Part shown: positions 52,881 through 63,105 of the stretch, one piece after another | Numbering within the stretch: the first letter of the stretch is position 1 | How the letters are laid out: every line of letters starts with the position of its first letter | Origin: Peromyscus leucopus | Taxonomy: Eukaryota; Chordata; Mammalia; Rodentia; Cricetidae | Direction of reading: 5' to 3' | DNA: 64,000 nucleotides | NCBI RefSeq assembly: GCF_004664715.2 | Contig: NC_051073.1 | Coordinates: forward strand, 65,725,664-65,789,663 | Made by a program: the position numbers and the translations under genes | The notes under the pieces: generated by a model | The model's database searches: none | Told to the model about the DNA's origin: nothing | The model's input: only the letters and a program-made list of their open reading frames with translations

Positions 52881-52941
52881 ATTATTATTATTATTATCAT
52901 TATTATTGTCGTCGTCGTCGTCGTCATCATCATCATTATTA
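52880..52941 (+). repeat. compound triplet repeat (ATT)n-(GTC)n-(ATC)n
   Basis: About eight ATT units, then six GTC units, then about four ATC units before TATTAATTA, all in one phase. Confidence 0.95.
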
Positions 52942-53464
52942 ATTACTACTCCTCACAGCAGTTGAGTGTTACAAAAGAATGTGATGTCATCTCTAAGGCA
53001 AGATGAAGAGTGCCGGGCTTATACGAAGGGCCATATCCCCTTGTGCTTTTTGTGTAATAGAAGGGTTTTCCTACAGTGATGTCAGGCCCAGCCTAGGAAC
53101 CTGAGCTCTCCTCTGAAAATCCCTTCAGTAATGCAGTGTAAGAAGCACATCTTCCTTCAATTTAGAGCATTTGGGTGGTAGTGCGGTACAGATGCTGAAT
53201 ATTTTCTATGTATGACTGCAGAAGGTGGGGGCTGGGGGGGACTGGTAATTCTGAACCCTTTGAACATCATAGGGTCCCTCTGGATGAAAGGTACTCATTG
53301 AATGTGGTACTTTGTAAAATTAAAAGAAAATAATTTTTTTTCTTTTGCTAAAACAGCTGTGTGTCTCTGCAGACCAGAGGGATGTCACGAGGCGGTGTGT
53401 GAACCCCGGGAGCTGGGGACCTTTTGGAAAACATCTGGAAACAGCACACGCAGCTTCAAACATC
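52942..53464. other. no feature recognised
   Basis: Unclassified; a plus-strand pyrimidine stretch ending 'gtctctgcag' at about 53372 resembles a splice acceptor, without other exon evidence. Confidence 0.3.
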
Positions 53465-53484
53465 GCAAATCAAGTATGAAGTTG

Positions 53485-53490
53485 TTTATT
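53485..53490 (-). terminator. canonical polyadenylation signal AATAAA (minus strand)
   Basis: TTTATT on the plus strand, in context 'ctcaataaacaac' on the minus strand, with GT-rich sequence downstream. It supports, but does not prove, a minus-strand transcript end near 53465-53475. Confidence 0.35.
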
Positions 53491-53762
53491 GAGAAATTCC
53501 TCAGTTCCAGGGGCATTTCGAGTGCGAACTTGGGCTCCATCATCCCAATGAAAATGATTCCAACTTCACCGGACTCTCCACAGCAACAAACAAACAAAAA
53601 AGCCCTCCCCCCAACTTCCCATTCTCCTCCTCTTCCTCCCCAGGACACAGCTCCAGCCTCGTGGGGGTGGGGGAGTGGGGGTCAGGTGGGGGTGGATTCA
53701 CTACCGTCTTTGTCCTGCCTCCTGCCAACCAGGCGGTCACACAATCAGCAAACCAACCACAG

Positions 53763-53909
53763 TTACGGACACGACAATTTTCTACTCGGCCGCCATAAGC
53801 AAACACCGCGCAAGGGGGCAGAGATGGCCAGGAATGCCAGCAACTTCCATAGAAAACCACGACAAACAGAATTGTTGCAGGATTTAGACAAGGCCGGAGG
53901 CAGCGCCAT
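53763..53909 (-). CDS. 48-codon small ORF in the candidate lncRNA exon (speculative)
   Basis: The minus-strand frame starts ATG-GCG just inside the putative acceptor and ends TAA. Purine (G) at -3 and G at +4 give a fair Kozak context. The peptide begins Met-Ala-Leu-Pro-Pro and has a hydrophobic stretch with Trp-Lys-Leu-Leu-Ala-Phe-Leu-Ala in the middle, then a basic C-terminal part. I recognise no family. A chance ORF of this length is common, so confidence is low. Confidence 0.12.
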   Translation of the reverse strand: MALPPALSKSCNNSVCRGFLWKLLAFLAISAPLRGVCLWRPSRKLSCP

Positions 53910-53991
53910 AGCTTAAAAAGAGAAAAGAAAAGAAAAAAAGCCCTCTCCGCTTCCTCCTCCTCCTCCTTCAACACCAGTGTTCCAGGGAAGG

Positions 53992-55111
53992 AGCCCGTAA
54001 TACCTAAGCTTAGTGGAGCTTAACGAACTGTAACAGGCCCAAAACAGGGGCGGCTGTGACCTACACAATAAATCACTTTAGAATGTCTCTGGGGAGAAGC
54101 ACTTCCCTCTCTCCCTCCCTCCCTGGCCCTCTTACCCTTCCTGTAGGTAGGTGGGGAGTTCAAGTTAAAGGGAAATGAGAGGAAAAGAACTCGCCTTTTC
54201 AAGTCAGTTTATTTATGTGGATTCTATTTCCCATCATGAGAGTTACATTTGGAACCAGTTCTTAAATCTGAGTTGCCCTGCCCTCTTTTTCCATGTCATT
54301 TAAAAGAAAGGTTCGTCCCCCCCGGAGACTCTGATGTCATTTCTAGCCATCTTTTTAAAGTGCGTGTCTCTGGGCCGGAAAAGGACATCAGAGGTCATTT
54401 AAGCCCAGCAATGACAACATCACAGGTCTGGGCAGCAGCAGCAGCAGCACCAGCCTGGGGCTCCTTTACTGTGGAGTCAGAACTCCAGCGTCACCCCTGT
54501 CCTCGGGGAGTAATAAGGCCGCAGAGCTACTCTGTCTGAGTACACTCCAGGCCCGCATAGCCTCCTCGTTCGATAGGAAACTGAGGTCTGCTCAGAGGCT
54601 GTCGTCTTGCCAAATGAGTGGCACGAATCTCTTGAGTCTCCATCCTGGGCTATTCCCACAGCCTGTTAGTCTCCTGGAAGGGTCTCCTACACACAAAGAG
54701 ACCAAGATGATGCCCTAGCAGTGGGGGAGGGTGGGTTCTTGGGAGAAAGCATCCTGAGGATCCACTGATTCAGCGGGGCATAGAAATGGTCTTACAGATG
54801 GGAGACACAGCATCCTCCGAACTTACAGAGACTCTGGTTGCCGCCTTCCCGTCCATGTGCAGAAACCATCCTCAATAGAAGGTCCTTCAGCTGCAGTGGC
54901 CTCTAAGTCCTTTCTCTTGTCTGGGATGTTGTTTGTCCAAGACCAATCATTACCATTGAACTTACGATTTGCGTGGCAACAAGATTTATTGTTCTTGGGG
55001 CTCCATCTTAAACTCCCCAGCCTTTCCCTCTGCTCTTCATCCTCTCTCTCTCAACAGTTAGGTCCTTTAGCTGGGAATCCTCAGAAAATGTTCACTCACC
55101 AGTTTTTTTGT
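53992..55111. other. no gene recognised; (AGC)n at 54431-54453
   Basis: Mostly repeat-free, with a CAG/AGC triplet run and a pyrimidine patch near 54105-54125. 'acacaataaatcactttaga' near 54060 is AT-rich and repeat-free. No exon supported. Confidence 0.35.
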
Positions 55112-55310
55112 TTGTTTGTTTGTTTGTTTGTTTTTTAATGGAAGATTTGCTGTATTATTCTCAGGTATCAGCAGGGGCACGTGCGTAGTGCCGTGGAGGT
55201 CTGTGGAGTCAGATCTCTTCTTCCACCTTTCGTGTGGGTCCAGGGATTGAACTTGGGTCGTCAGGGTTGCACCACAAGACTCCAGCTTCTTGCTGGCCTC
55301 CGAGTCACTG
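55112..55310 (-). mobile_element. tRNA-derived rodent SINE, antisense
   Basis: A (TTTG)n tail (55109-55131), 'cacgtgcgtagtgccgtgga', 'cagatctcttcttccacctt', 'gggattgaacttgggtcgtc' and 'agg' match the antisense of a common rodent SINE with B-box 'gttcaatccc'. Confidence 0.6.
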
Positions 55311-55344
55311 GATTCTAACGAGTGTCTACAGAGGTAGGTGGTGT

Positions 55345-55382
55345 GTGCTGTCGTCAGTCCGTCAGTCCGTCAGTCCGTCATC
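55345..55382 (+). repeat. (CAGTCCGT)n microsatellite
   Basis: 'cagtccgt' recurs four times ('gtcagtccgtcagtccgtca' and onward), followed shortly by two 'ctctgac' repeats near 55415. Confidence 0.9.
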
Positions 55383-55581
55383 ATCCGCGTTGTGTCGGTG
55401 CCCCCTCCCCCAACTCTGACCTCTGACCTCTGAGCCTGTCTGCAGCCAGGATGCTGTGTGGAGCATGCATAGGCAGCTACAGGCTTGGGTTTACAGATTC
55501 TCCCCTTGCTAAAGTGGAACAGAGGGCTCTCCTCAGACTTCAGTTTTGCCACTTCAGCCTGGCATGAAGAGGGACAATTTT

Positions 55582-55781
55582 ATTTTCTTTCCCTTTTTTT
55601 GGTTTTCTTTTTCTTTTTTTCTTTTTTTTTTCTTTCTTTTTTTTTTTTTTTTGGAGACAGGGTTTCTCTGTGTAGCCCTGGCTACCCCAGAACTCACTCT
55701 GTAGACCAGGTTGACCTCTAACTCAGAGATCCACCTGCCTCTGCCTCCCGAGTGCTGGGATTAAAAGCGTGCACCACCAGC
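55582..55781 (-). mobile_element. B1 SINE, antisense, with 16-bp target duplication
   Basis: GAAGAGGGACAATTTT is repeated at 55566-55581 and 55782-55797. Between are a T-rich tail, 'gagacagggtttctctgtgt' and 'gctgggattaaaagcgtgca'. Confidence 0.97.
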
Positions 55782-55797
55782 GAAGAGGGACAATTTT

Positions 55798-56562
55798 CAA
55801 TCCTAAACTTCACACAAACAGTTGATTCGTAATTGAAAAAACTAGTGACCTTACTCAGACTGTTGTTTCTCCTTCTCTCCCCTCCCCGCCCCCACTACTC
55901 CCCGCACCCCAGCTCCGGCTTGTTAGTGGGGTGTTCCACACTGAGCGACATCTACAGCTCTTCCTCCCCTTCATCCCCTTGAGCCTTTCTCTTCCTCTTT
56001 CTTCTTTTTCTTGTCATGGATTCCTGGTCATCAGCATTTTCTACCCTAAAGCCTAGCACTCTGCAGGAGGAGAAACCGCGGTGTGACGTAGATGGTGGGA
56101 TGACGTCACACAGTAGCTAGGTCTTGATTCCCCGGGGAAGGCTGGACCGACGGCTAGTATGATCTACCATTTGGACTGCATGGCAGTGGACTCTCCTTGC
56201 CTCCCCTTCCCCAGCCCCATCCATCTGATGCAGAGAAGCCAAGGTAAGGCTGCCATTTATTCTGAAAAGAGACTGAATTTGGTGGTCTCAGCCCTGAGCA
56301 CACAATCTCTCCTCGAACCCTGTCTTAGCTGTCCTTTACCCTTACGCTAGTTGAAATAAAGGATGAGCTGCACTTGAGGACCTAATTATGTCTGTCAGCG
56401 CTGAAGTGAGCCCCTGGATGTCTACCCTTCACAAATTCCTTTTCCTACTTTTTCAAGTGTTATAATTTTGGGACCTGATGGCTTGCTACATTTAGTGCCA
56501 TGCTGAGCTGCACTGGAGACTGTAATAAAAAGGGGGAAAAATATTATTATTTTTTTCTTTCT
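55798..56562. other. unclassified, with CRE-like sites at 56084-56108
   Basis: Pyrimidine-rich patches (55865-55910, 55980-56015). No gene or repeat recognised. Confidence 0.35.
56084..56108. promoter_or_regulatory. paired CRE-like sites
   Basis: TGACGTA (56084-56090) and a perfect palindromic TGACGTCA (56101-56108) lie 10 bp apart. TGACGTCA is the full CREB/ATF site, and CpG-containing matches are rare in rodent intergenic DNA. The activity is inferred. Confidence 0.35.
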
Positions 56563-56720
56563 TGATTTATTATGTATACAGTGTTCTGTTTGCATGTATC
56601 CCTGCAGGCCAGAAGAGAGTGCCAGATCTCATTACAGATGGTTGCTGGGAATTGAACTCAGGAACTCTGCAAGAACAGCCAGTGCTCTTAACTGCTGAGC
56701 CATCTCTCCAGCCCCATCTT
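56563..56720 (-). mobile_element. B2/B3 SINE, antisense
   Basis: 'ctttcttgatttattatgta', 'cagatctcattacagatggt', 'gctgggaattgaactcagga' and 'ctgagccatctctccagccc' are antisense B2 landmarks, complete to the tRNA-like head. Confidence 0.95.
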
Positions 56721-57529
56721 ATTTTTACCCAATAATATTCTATACTTCATGAATGCTGCCATCAATTTTTATTTATAAAACTACGGAGTTAAAGTATTAT
56801 CTCTTACTCACTAGGAGTTTCGATTCTTGCTTAAGTTTTACCCAAAGACTTCTTTGTCTAAGCCCTCCCAACTCTTCAAATGCAGTGTAGTTAGTGATCA
56901 CTCCCTGAATTCAGGAAGTCCCTCCTTGATTCTTCTGATGCCTGTCTTCCTAGTGACAGCAATGGCAGCAACCTCCCTCTGCCACCCACTGTCACCCTTC
57001 CCTGATGCCACCCACCCTCATCCTCTGCCCTCAAGATTCCCATGTGACTTTGTAGAATGCGGCTGCCACATTTTTCTGTCCCCTCAATTCTGCTCCTAGT
57101 CCTTTGGGGAGCATCCTTAGCCTTGGGTGGGGTGACCATCCCAGCTCTAAGGGTGGGTCCTGGGAACCTCAGGAGACCTCTCTTTCCTTCTCTCTGGTCT
57201 ATGCTGTGTCCCTGTGAGGTCCACCAGTACTCTAGAAGTCTGGACCCGACAGGAGGAGCCACAGAGGAGGAGGGTTACAGCTGTGGAGAGTGGAGAAGCA
57301 GACTCAAGGCTCGTCTAACACGACCGGAAATCCTCCTCCTTCTGGACTTCGCCAATGTACCACCAATTACTTTCCCTGTTCTTTGTAACCGGAGGCTTTT
57401 TGTAAGGGTCCTCACTAATATTGCTGCATAGTATCTCATAGACACATGATGCTATAGCTTGGGTCTCTTCTTTTCAACTCAAGCAGAAATCATATGGGAT
57501 TTCCTTGCAGTGGTGTAGGGAGGTTTTGA
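56721..57529. other. no gene recognised
   Basis: Frames at 56827-57431 and on the minus strand lack domains; no repeat recognised. Confidence 0.35.
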
Positions 57530-57815
57530 AGGCTTTGTAGACATCACTTGGCCGTTCAGAAGGACCAGTGCCTTCCTCTTGAGAGCTCTTGCTTCCATAG
57601 GACGGAGTTAGTTACCCCGAGAGTGGACTGCCCCCTGAGCACTGGTTCTTCCTTGTACCCATCTGCCCTTGCAACTTCCACCTGCCTTGACACCAGCAGA
57701 CACTGGTAGCATGTTCTTGGTCTTCTACCTCCAGAACCACGAGCTAAATAAAAGCCTTTATAAATCGTCAGGTCTCAAGAACACTGTCACAGTAATAGGA
57801 AGCTGACAAGACCAT
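57530..57815 (+). mobile_element. ancient MLT1/MST-like MaLR LTR
   Basis: 'ccttgacaccagcagacact', 'ggtagcatgttcttggtctt', 'ctacctccagaaccacgagc', 'taaataaaagcctttataaa' and 'gtcacagtaataggaagctg' are the 3' landmarks of old mammalian MaLR LTRs. Confidence 0.7.
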
Positions 57816-57925
57816 TCCAACCACTGGGATTTAAGACTATTTGTGTTCTTGCTATAAATAGTGTTGCAGTCCACCTCTGTCTTACTTCTTTTCACATCTA
57901 TAAGTTCGTTGAAACAACCAGATTT

Positions 57926-58083
57926 GGGGGCTGGAGAGATGGCTCAGAGGTTAAGAGCACCGACTATTCTTCCAGAGGTTCTGAGTTCAATTCCCAGCAC
58001 CCACATGGTGGCTCACAACCATCTGTAATGAGGTCTGGCTCCCTCTTCTGTGTACATAATGAATAAATAAATATTAAAAAAAA
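57926..58083 (+). mobile_element. B2 SINE with 15-bp target duplication
   Basis: GAAACAACCAGATTT flanks it at 57911-57925 and 58084-58098. Head 'ggggctggagagatggctca', 'gagttcaattcccagcaccc' and 'aataaataaatatt' tail. The near-perfect flanks suggest a young insertion. Confidence 0.97.
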
Positions 58084-58389
58084 GAAACAACCAGATTTAT
58101 ACATATTGGGCTGTAGACTCTAGTTTTCTTACAGAACCTGCTGAAATCTGCTCACAGGAGGACAGACCATCAGGAGTAGGTGAAAAAGACTCAGGGTGTG
58201 TGTCGGGGTTGGGGGGCAGGGTGAGAGACTAAACACCCAAAAACACGTCCAGCAGTGCCCATGCTAGAGGTCAGCTGAAGGTGCGGGCCTTGCGTCCTAG
58301 GAGTCCTCTGCTGACCCAGACATTGCCCTTTGGTAGCTGGAGATGAGGAGGCAGGGCTCCCAGAGGTGAAGCTGGGGTGGCTGGGTCAG

Positions 58390-58480
58390 CAGGGCATGTT
58401 GAGAGCGGTCAAATCATCAGCTGTTTACCAGCTGCCCACGAAGCGCTTAAGCACATGGATCCAGGTCCCCCACCAGTGCA
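58390..58480. promoter_or_regulatory. E-box/FOX/E-box cluster in non-repeat DNA
   Basis: CAGCTG (58418-58423), TGTTTAC (58422-58428) and CAGCTG (58429-58434) are packed in 17 bp, after 'gcggtcaaatcatc'. 'gaagcgcttaagcacatgg' follows. No repeat is recognised. The regulatory role is inferred. Confidence 0.3.
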
Positions 58481-59224
58481 GGCTACAGCTTAACAGGCTG
58501 CGCAGCTCAGGGTTGGTCCACAGAGAGGGGCGGTGCTTGGGAGAATTTTTCTTTCAAAATTCTCTTGATAATATTTTTGTGGGTCCCCCCCGGCCCCCCG
58601 TCCAGATAAAATGGGTGTACCAGATTCCTAGAATGGTTCATTTCCTCCTCTGCTGGGGAATGCCAGCTCTTCCTGGGCCATGTCCTTTCCCGGGTCGCTT
58701 GGCAGTCTTTGGATTCTTTTCCTCACTGAATTAATTAAAATAAAGGATACAGCGATGATGTGGAATAAAAGTAAAAGAGGAGACAGTCCAAGTTGCCATG
58801 GGTAGGAGCGAAGGGAACCCCTCGGCAGCCATGCCTAACTTTACAAAGGACAGTTTGGGTCCAGAGAGGTGGAGCTATGTGGGGAAGACCACACTGGGGG
58901 TAGATGGCAGGTAGGAAATAGGCTCAGGCCTGTGTCCCAAGCCAGGTGGCCTCTGTGCTGGCCATCTCTTTTGCATGGGCACACCTGTTAGGGCATAGGC
59001 ATGTTTATTGTCCCACATTTTCTGTGTGTTCCTAAAGCTAGAAAAGACCGAGGAGGAGATGACATCATAATGGGATCTGAGCCCTGTGGTCCGCATCCCG
59101 GGGCTCCCGGGGCTGGAAGGAGAATGGCCCCTTTGCTCTGCTCTCATATCACACAGTATCACCTGAAACGATGGTTAGTATGGTCATTCATCACCTGCCG
59201 CACTGCTCTCCACACCCCCTAGAC
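58481..59224. other. no gene recognised
   Basis: Unclassified; 'actgaattaattaaaataaa' near 58725 and 'gatgacatcataatggg' near 59060 are AT/CRE-like motifs only. Confidence 0.3.
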
Positions 59225-59325
59225 AGCAGCTCTGTCGGGGCAGAGCCTTTGAGATTGCATTCCCACATGCCCAGATTAATGCCTGGCAAACCGCAGCTTC
59301 TCAATAAATGTTTGCCGAATGACTA
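59225..59325 (+). mobile_element. MIR SINE 3' part
   Basis: 'gattaatgcctggcaaaccg' and 'cttctcaataaatgtttgcc' then 'gaatgacta' are the standard MIR 3' end. Confidence 0.7.
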
Positions 59326-59949
59326 AGGTCACCCTTGTAGGTTTACTGCCTCCGTCTCCAGGGAGATGAGGAAGTTGACGTTGGTGAGTGCCACCGCCCT
59401 GTTGGAGGTGCAGATTGAGACACATCAGAGAGTGAAGCCCCAGCCTGAGGAATCTCAGCCCTAAAGCCCAAAGACCCCACCACCAAAAGGCCCTGGAGAA
59501 TTTAAACGTTTCTGTCACCCCTTGGATCTCTCTCAGAAACTTTCAGATGTTGAAGGGAAATAAAAGTAAGGAGATCGTTTACTGTCTTTTTAAGTTTTCA
59601 AAAATACTTCACAGACCAGTGAACTAAAACAATGGGGCTCAACCCAGAAGAATGTGGTAAAGCGCAGTCAGTCGGTTGTTAAAGCTTATAAGGAAAGCTG
59701 TAACCGGGACAACTTGTGTCCCTCTATGGCAAGAGCAGGCAAGTTCAGAGGATGTTTGACACACACACAGTTGCACGTCACCGATCCTTGGGCTCCCCAA
59801 GGATCTGTAGATTTGGGGTGCTATTCTGCAGTCGCTGAGGAGGAACGAGGAGAGAGAATGACTGAATTCACCTGTGCCTTCAACTCTGCACGGCAAAGGC
59901 CCCTGTCCGATCTGCATACCAAGTTACGGAGGACCAGATTCGTTCTTCT
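59326..59949. other. no feature recognised
   Basis: Unclassified sequence up to a B4-like SINE. Confidence 0.35.
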
Positions 59950-60172
59950 TTATTTTTGTTTTGAGACAGGGTCTCATTATAGCTCAGGCTGGCCGCCAAC
60001 TTGCCATAACTGAAGATGACCTTTGAACCGCTGGTCTTCCTGCCTCCGCCTCCTGTGTGCTAAGATTACAGACGCAGACCACCACACCTGGTGGTGCTGG
60101 GGGTGGGGTTAGAACCGAGGGCTTCAGCATGCTAAGCCAGCACTCCACCACTGGACTATAAATCCAGCCCTT
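59950..60172 (-). mobile_element. B4 SINE (ID plus B1), antisense
   Basis: Antisense B1 part: 'ttttgagacagggtctcatt', 'ctaagattacagacgcagac'. Antisense ID part: 'ggttagaaccgagggcttca', 'gcatgctaagccagcactcc'. Read on the minus strand this is ID followed by B1, the B4 order. Confidence 0.75.
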
Positions 60173-60742
60173 GATATTTGTTCTTAGTCTGTTCCCACCC
60201 CACACCTTATTCTAGGAGCATGATCAGGCTTCCTTAGCCCAGGACGACAGGGTTGAAAGCAGGACTTCCTCGAGATCATTCTCTCAGCCTCTCTGCCTTG
60301 AGGGGTGATCATGCAGCAGGCAGAGAGCTGTGGGTGGGGGTGGGGGGCTGGAGTGAGAGCAGTGGGTGGGAGTTGGGGAGGGGAAGGAGCAAGGGACACC
60401 CAGAATTAGCAGAGAAGTTTGAGGCTCCAAGCACTTTCTCTATCCAGGATCCCAGGACAGAGGTGGAGCCTTGGGAGGGGGAGGCTGGAACCCAGGAGCA
60501 GAAGAGAGGCCAGTCTGCAGTGGCCTCCGCAGCAAGCCTTGGAAATCAACAAGCACTCTTGAGCTGCTGGCCTGTTTCCACACTCAGTACCTTCTGTGGT
60601 CTCCCTCCTGCCCCCTTCCCTTCCACCCCCCCCCCCCCATTGTGCACTCTACCTCCAGGATGAGCCTGGTGCTAAGCTGTTTCTGCCACCCAAGGACCTG
60701 TGGACTCCTAATCCAGATGATCAGAATTTTAGAAAAAATCAT
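60173..60742. other. no gene recognised
   Basis: Unclassified; G-rich patch near 60330-60380 and C run at 60627-60638. Confidence 0.35.
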
Positions 60743-60936
60743 GGCTAGAGAGATGGCTCAGTGTTTAAGAGCACTTGATGCTCATTCAAAGGACCTAGGT
60801 TTGATTCCCAGCACCCATATCCTGGCTCACAACCATCTGTAACTCCAGTTCTAGGGCATCTGATGTCCTCTTCTTGGCCTCTCCAGGCTCCAGGGACATA
60901 AGTGATGCAAATACATACATGCAGGCAAACCCTCCC
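60743..60936 (+). mobile_element. B3 SINE
   Basis: 'ggctagagagatggctcagt', 'gtttaagagcacttgatgct', 'ggtttgattcccagcaccca', 'gtaactccagttctagggca' and 'catacatgcaggcaaaccc' are B3 landmarks. Confidence 0.9.

Positions 60937-60982
<46 letters not shown>
60937..60982 (+). repeat. (AC)n microsatellite
   Basis: About 23 AC units between a B3 and a B1. Confidence 0.95.
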
Positions 60983-60984
<2 letters not shown>

Positions 60985-61130
60985 CTAGCCAGGTATAATG
61001 GCACATGCCTTTAATCCCAGCATTTAGGAGACAGGCAGAGGCAGGCAGATCTCCATGAGTTCGAGGCCATCCTGGTCTCATAGCGAGTTCCAGGACAGCC
61101 AGAGCTACATAATGAGATCCTGTCTTGTAA
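60985..61130 (+). mobile_element. B1 SINE
   Basis: 'ctagccaggtataatggcac', 'atgcctttaatcccagcatt' and 'aatgagatcctgtcttg', then ACC/AAC triplets (61131-61166). Confidence 0.95.
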
Positions 61131-61201
61131 ATACCACCACCACCACCACCAACAACAACAACAACCACATTAAATCTAAAAAGAAAAAAAAAATACTGTT
61201 T

Positions 61202-61318
61202 AGCTTGGTATGGTGGCTCATACCTTTAGTTTGAGGCCAGCCTGGTCTATATAGTGAGTTCCAGGACAGCCAGAAGTACATAGTGAGATCCTGTCTCAAA
61301 CAAAACAAATAAAAAGAA
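61202..61318 (+). mobile_element. B1 SINE with internal deletion
   Basis: 'agcttggtatggtggctcat', 'acctttagtttgaggccagc' and 'tagtgagatcctgtctcaaa'. About 50 bp between 'cttta' and 'gtttgagg' are missing. Confidence 0.9.
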
Positions 61319-61349
61319 AGAAAGAAGAGAAAAATCCTGTGGCATTTCC

Positions 61350-62030
61350 TTCACGTTAAGTTTGCAGAATAAAGTATCTAATCGGTACAGAGAACACAGC
61401 TCTGAACAGTCACCCTTGAGCCAGAGTGTTCGATCTGGTATGCCATGTGGAAGCGACAGGCCATGTGAGAACCGAACGAACCAAATCACTGTCCATCTTT
61501 CCCCTCTGGTACCAACATGCTCCCCGAATCGAATCTCGTCCCCCCATCAGAGCCTCTCTGTTTACTGGTTAAGTGATGGGATCAAGACAGGATTCCTGCT
61601 CCATATTGCTTCCAATTCAGAACGGATTCGGGGACCAGGAAGCCGTCATCCTGACTGAGGATGTTGTCCCAGGCATTGTTCCAGCACTGTTAATTTCCAC
61701 TTCAAAACAATCGACTTTTTGCAAAAGTCAAGTTTCTACCCCTGCGGAAAGCAGCCCAGATAAGGCGTTGTTGGGGAGCTGTGCTCTCTCTGCTGGAATT
61801 TGCTCTCCACGACAGATAGCATGGAGTTCTTGGAGTTTTATTTTTGAAAGCACAGTGCCTGAGGGGCATCACAGCCTCATCTTTCACCAGGCTTGGAGCA
61901 GTGTAAACACGACTGCGTGAGGCTCCATGTTTATGTTTTCTCAATGACTTCCAGATTGAATTTGCTGTGTTTACAAGTTGGAGACACTTTTTCTAACCGC
62001 CGGCGCTGCAGACTCCAATCGGGCCTGACG
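61350..62030. promoter_or_regulatory. long non-repeat block with GATA/FOX-like motifs
   Basis: About 680 bases free of recognisable repeats, between SINE clusters. Motifs: AGATAAGG (61758-61765), GTAAACA (61903-61909), TGTTTAC (61968-61974) and a perfect 7-bp inverted repeat at 61713-61729. Frames here lack domains. An enhancer is a reasonable guess; conservation is untested. Confidence 0.3.
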
Positions 62031-62610
62031 CCCCAGCTGGGTTCTCTCTGCTTCTAGTTATCCTGGTCTATGACAACATCTCCATGGTGTCCCAGCAGGA
62101 AGAGCGCCCAACTTAGCAGCAGCCTTGAGACACTGGCTTTTCAGAATTAAATGGAATCAAGATGCCATGATGTTATGATTTTAAACTTTAAACCTTGGGA
62201 CCAGAGGTGGGATTCTGGCTAACTACAGAAGGGTCATCATGCTGGACCAATGGTTTAATTTCCCTAGTATCTCTCTCTGTGTTCTTATGCTATCCTGACT
62301 CTGTGAATCTCACTTTGAAGTTTCTCCTAAATCCCCTTGAATCATGAGCAGTGCTGGCTTCCTTCCCAGGGTAGCCCTGGGTGCTGTAGAACTTGTAGGT
62401 CATCTGGGAGTTGTGCAGAACTTCAGACGGAAGTTCTCAAATCTTCTCCCTTTGTAAGAAACAACAGCCCACAGAAATAAGCATCTCTCTGAACTGAGGT
62501 TATATGTAAACGCTAATTTTTAAAAATTATTAATATCTTTGTTTTCTCTTATATGCAGAATCTAGATCACATGTGTGTGTATTTGTGTGTGTATGTGTGT
62601 GCATGCCTGA
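62031..62610. other. no feature recognised
   Basis: Unclassified sequence leading to a GATA repeat. Confidence 0.35.
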
Positions 62611-62611
62611 G

Positions 62612-62660
<49 letters not shown>
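62611..62660 (+). repeat. (GATA)n microsatellite
   Basis: About 12 GATA units. Confidence 0.95.
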
Positions 62661-62662
<2 letters not shown>

Positions 62663-62784
62663 AGGGGGTTATTTGGTGGGGAAGAAAGACCAGCAGGAGG
62701 GACATGGGGCAGTAGAGGGTAGTGGGAACATGTGAATATGAGTGATATATAATGACATACATGTATGAACTGTCATGATGAGGG

Positions 62785-63105
62785 GCTGGGGAGATGGCTT
62801 GGTGGTTAAGGTATATACCGTTTGCTGCTGAGCATGTGGCTTGTTGTCTTTAATCCCAGGACTCATGAGGCAGAGACAAGTGGCTCTCTGTGAGTTCAAA
62901 ACCAGCCTTAGCAAGTTCCAGGCCAGCTAGAGCTATATAGTGAGACTCTATTTTCTTTTTTAAGTACATACTGTACAGAGGACCTGAGTTCAGCTTCCAG
63001 CACCCACACTGGGCAGCTCACAACCACTTGTAACTCCAGATCCAGGGGGTCCAACGCCCTCTTCTGGCTGCCTTACGCATCTGCACTCATGCACACATAC
63101 CCATT
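62785..63105 (+). mobile_element. B2/B3-type SINE interrupted by a B1
   Basis: Head 'ggggctggggagatggcttg' with 'tggttaaggtatatac' (62785-62820). A B1 follows (62830-62965; 'tgtctttaatcccaggactc', 'tatatagtgagactctattt'). The SINE then resumes with 'tacatactgtacagaggacc', 'gagttcagcttccagcaccc' and 'ccctcttctggctgcc'. The B1 is the later insertion. Confidence 0.85.

Larger units (their letters stand above)
53465..53911 (-). ncRNA. candidate terminal exon of a lncRNA or 3' UTR
   Basis: Read on the minus strand, a long pyrimidine tract (53940-53914) ends in AAG at 53914-53912, like a 3' splice site. About 420 bases of non-repeat sequence follow. Then come AATAAA (53490-53485) and a GT-rich stretch ('gcgtgtgctgttt') about 30 bases on. 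This is a complete terminal-exon grammar in a repeat-free island. The AAG acceptor is weaker than CAG. No upstream exon was identified and no gene is named. Confidence 0.3.

Noticed and set aside
53335..53372. Plus-strand splice acceptor ending 'gtctctgcag'
   Set aside because: Good pyrimidine tract, but the following frame stops within about 30 bases and no donor or polyA is seen nearby.
53302..53916. 204-codon plus-strand frame
   Set aside because: No domain, Pro/Gln/Lys-rich low complexity in the middle, and overlaps the antisense polyA-signal structure, which is the better-supported reading.
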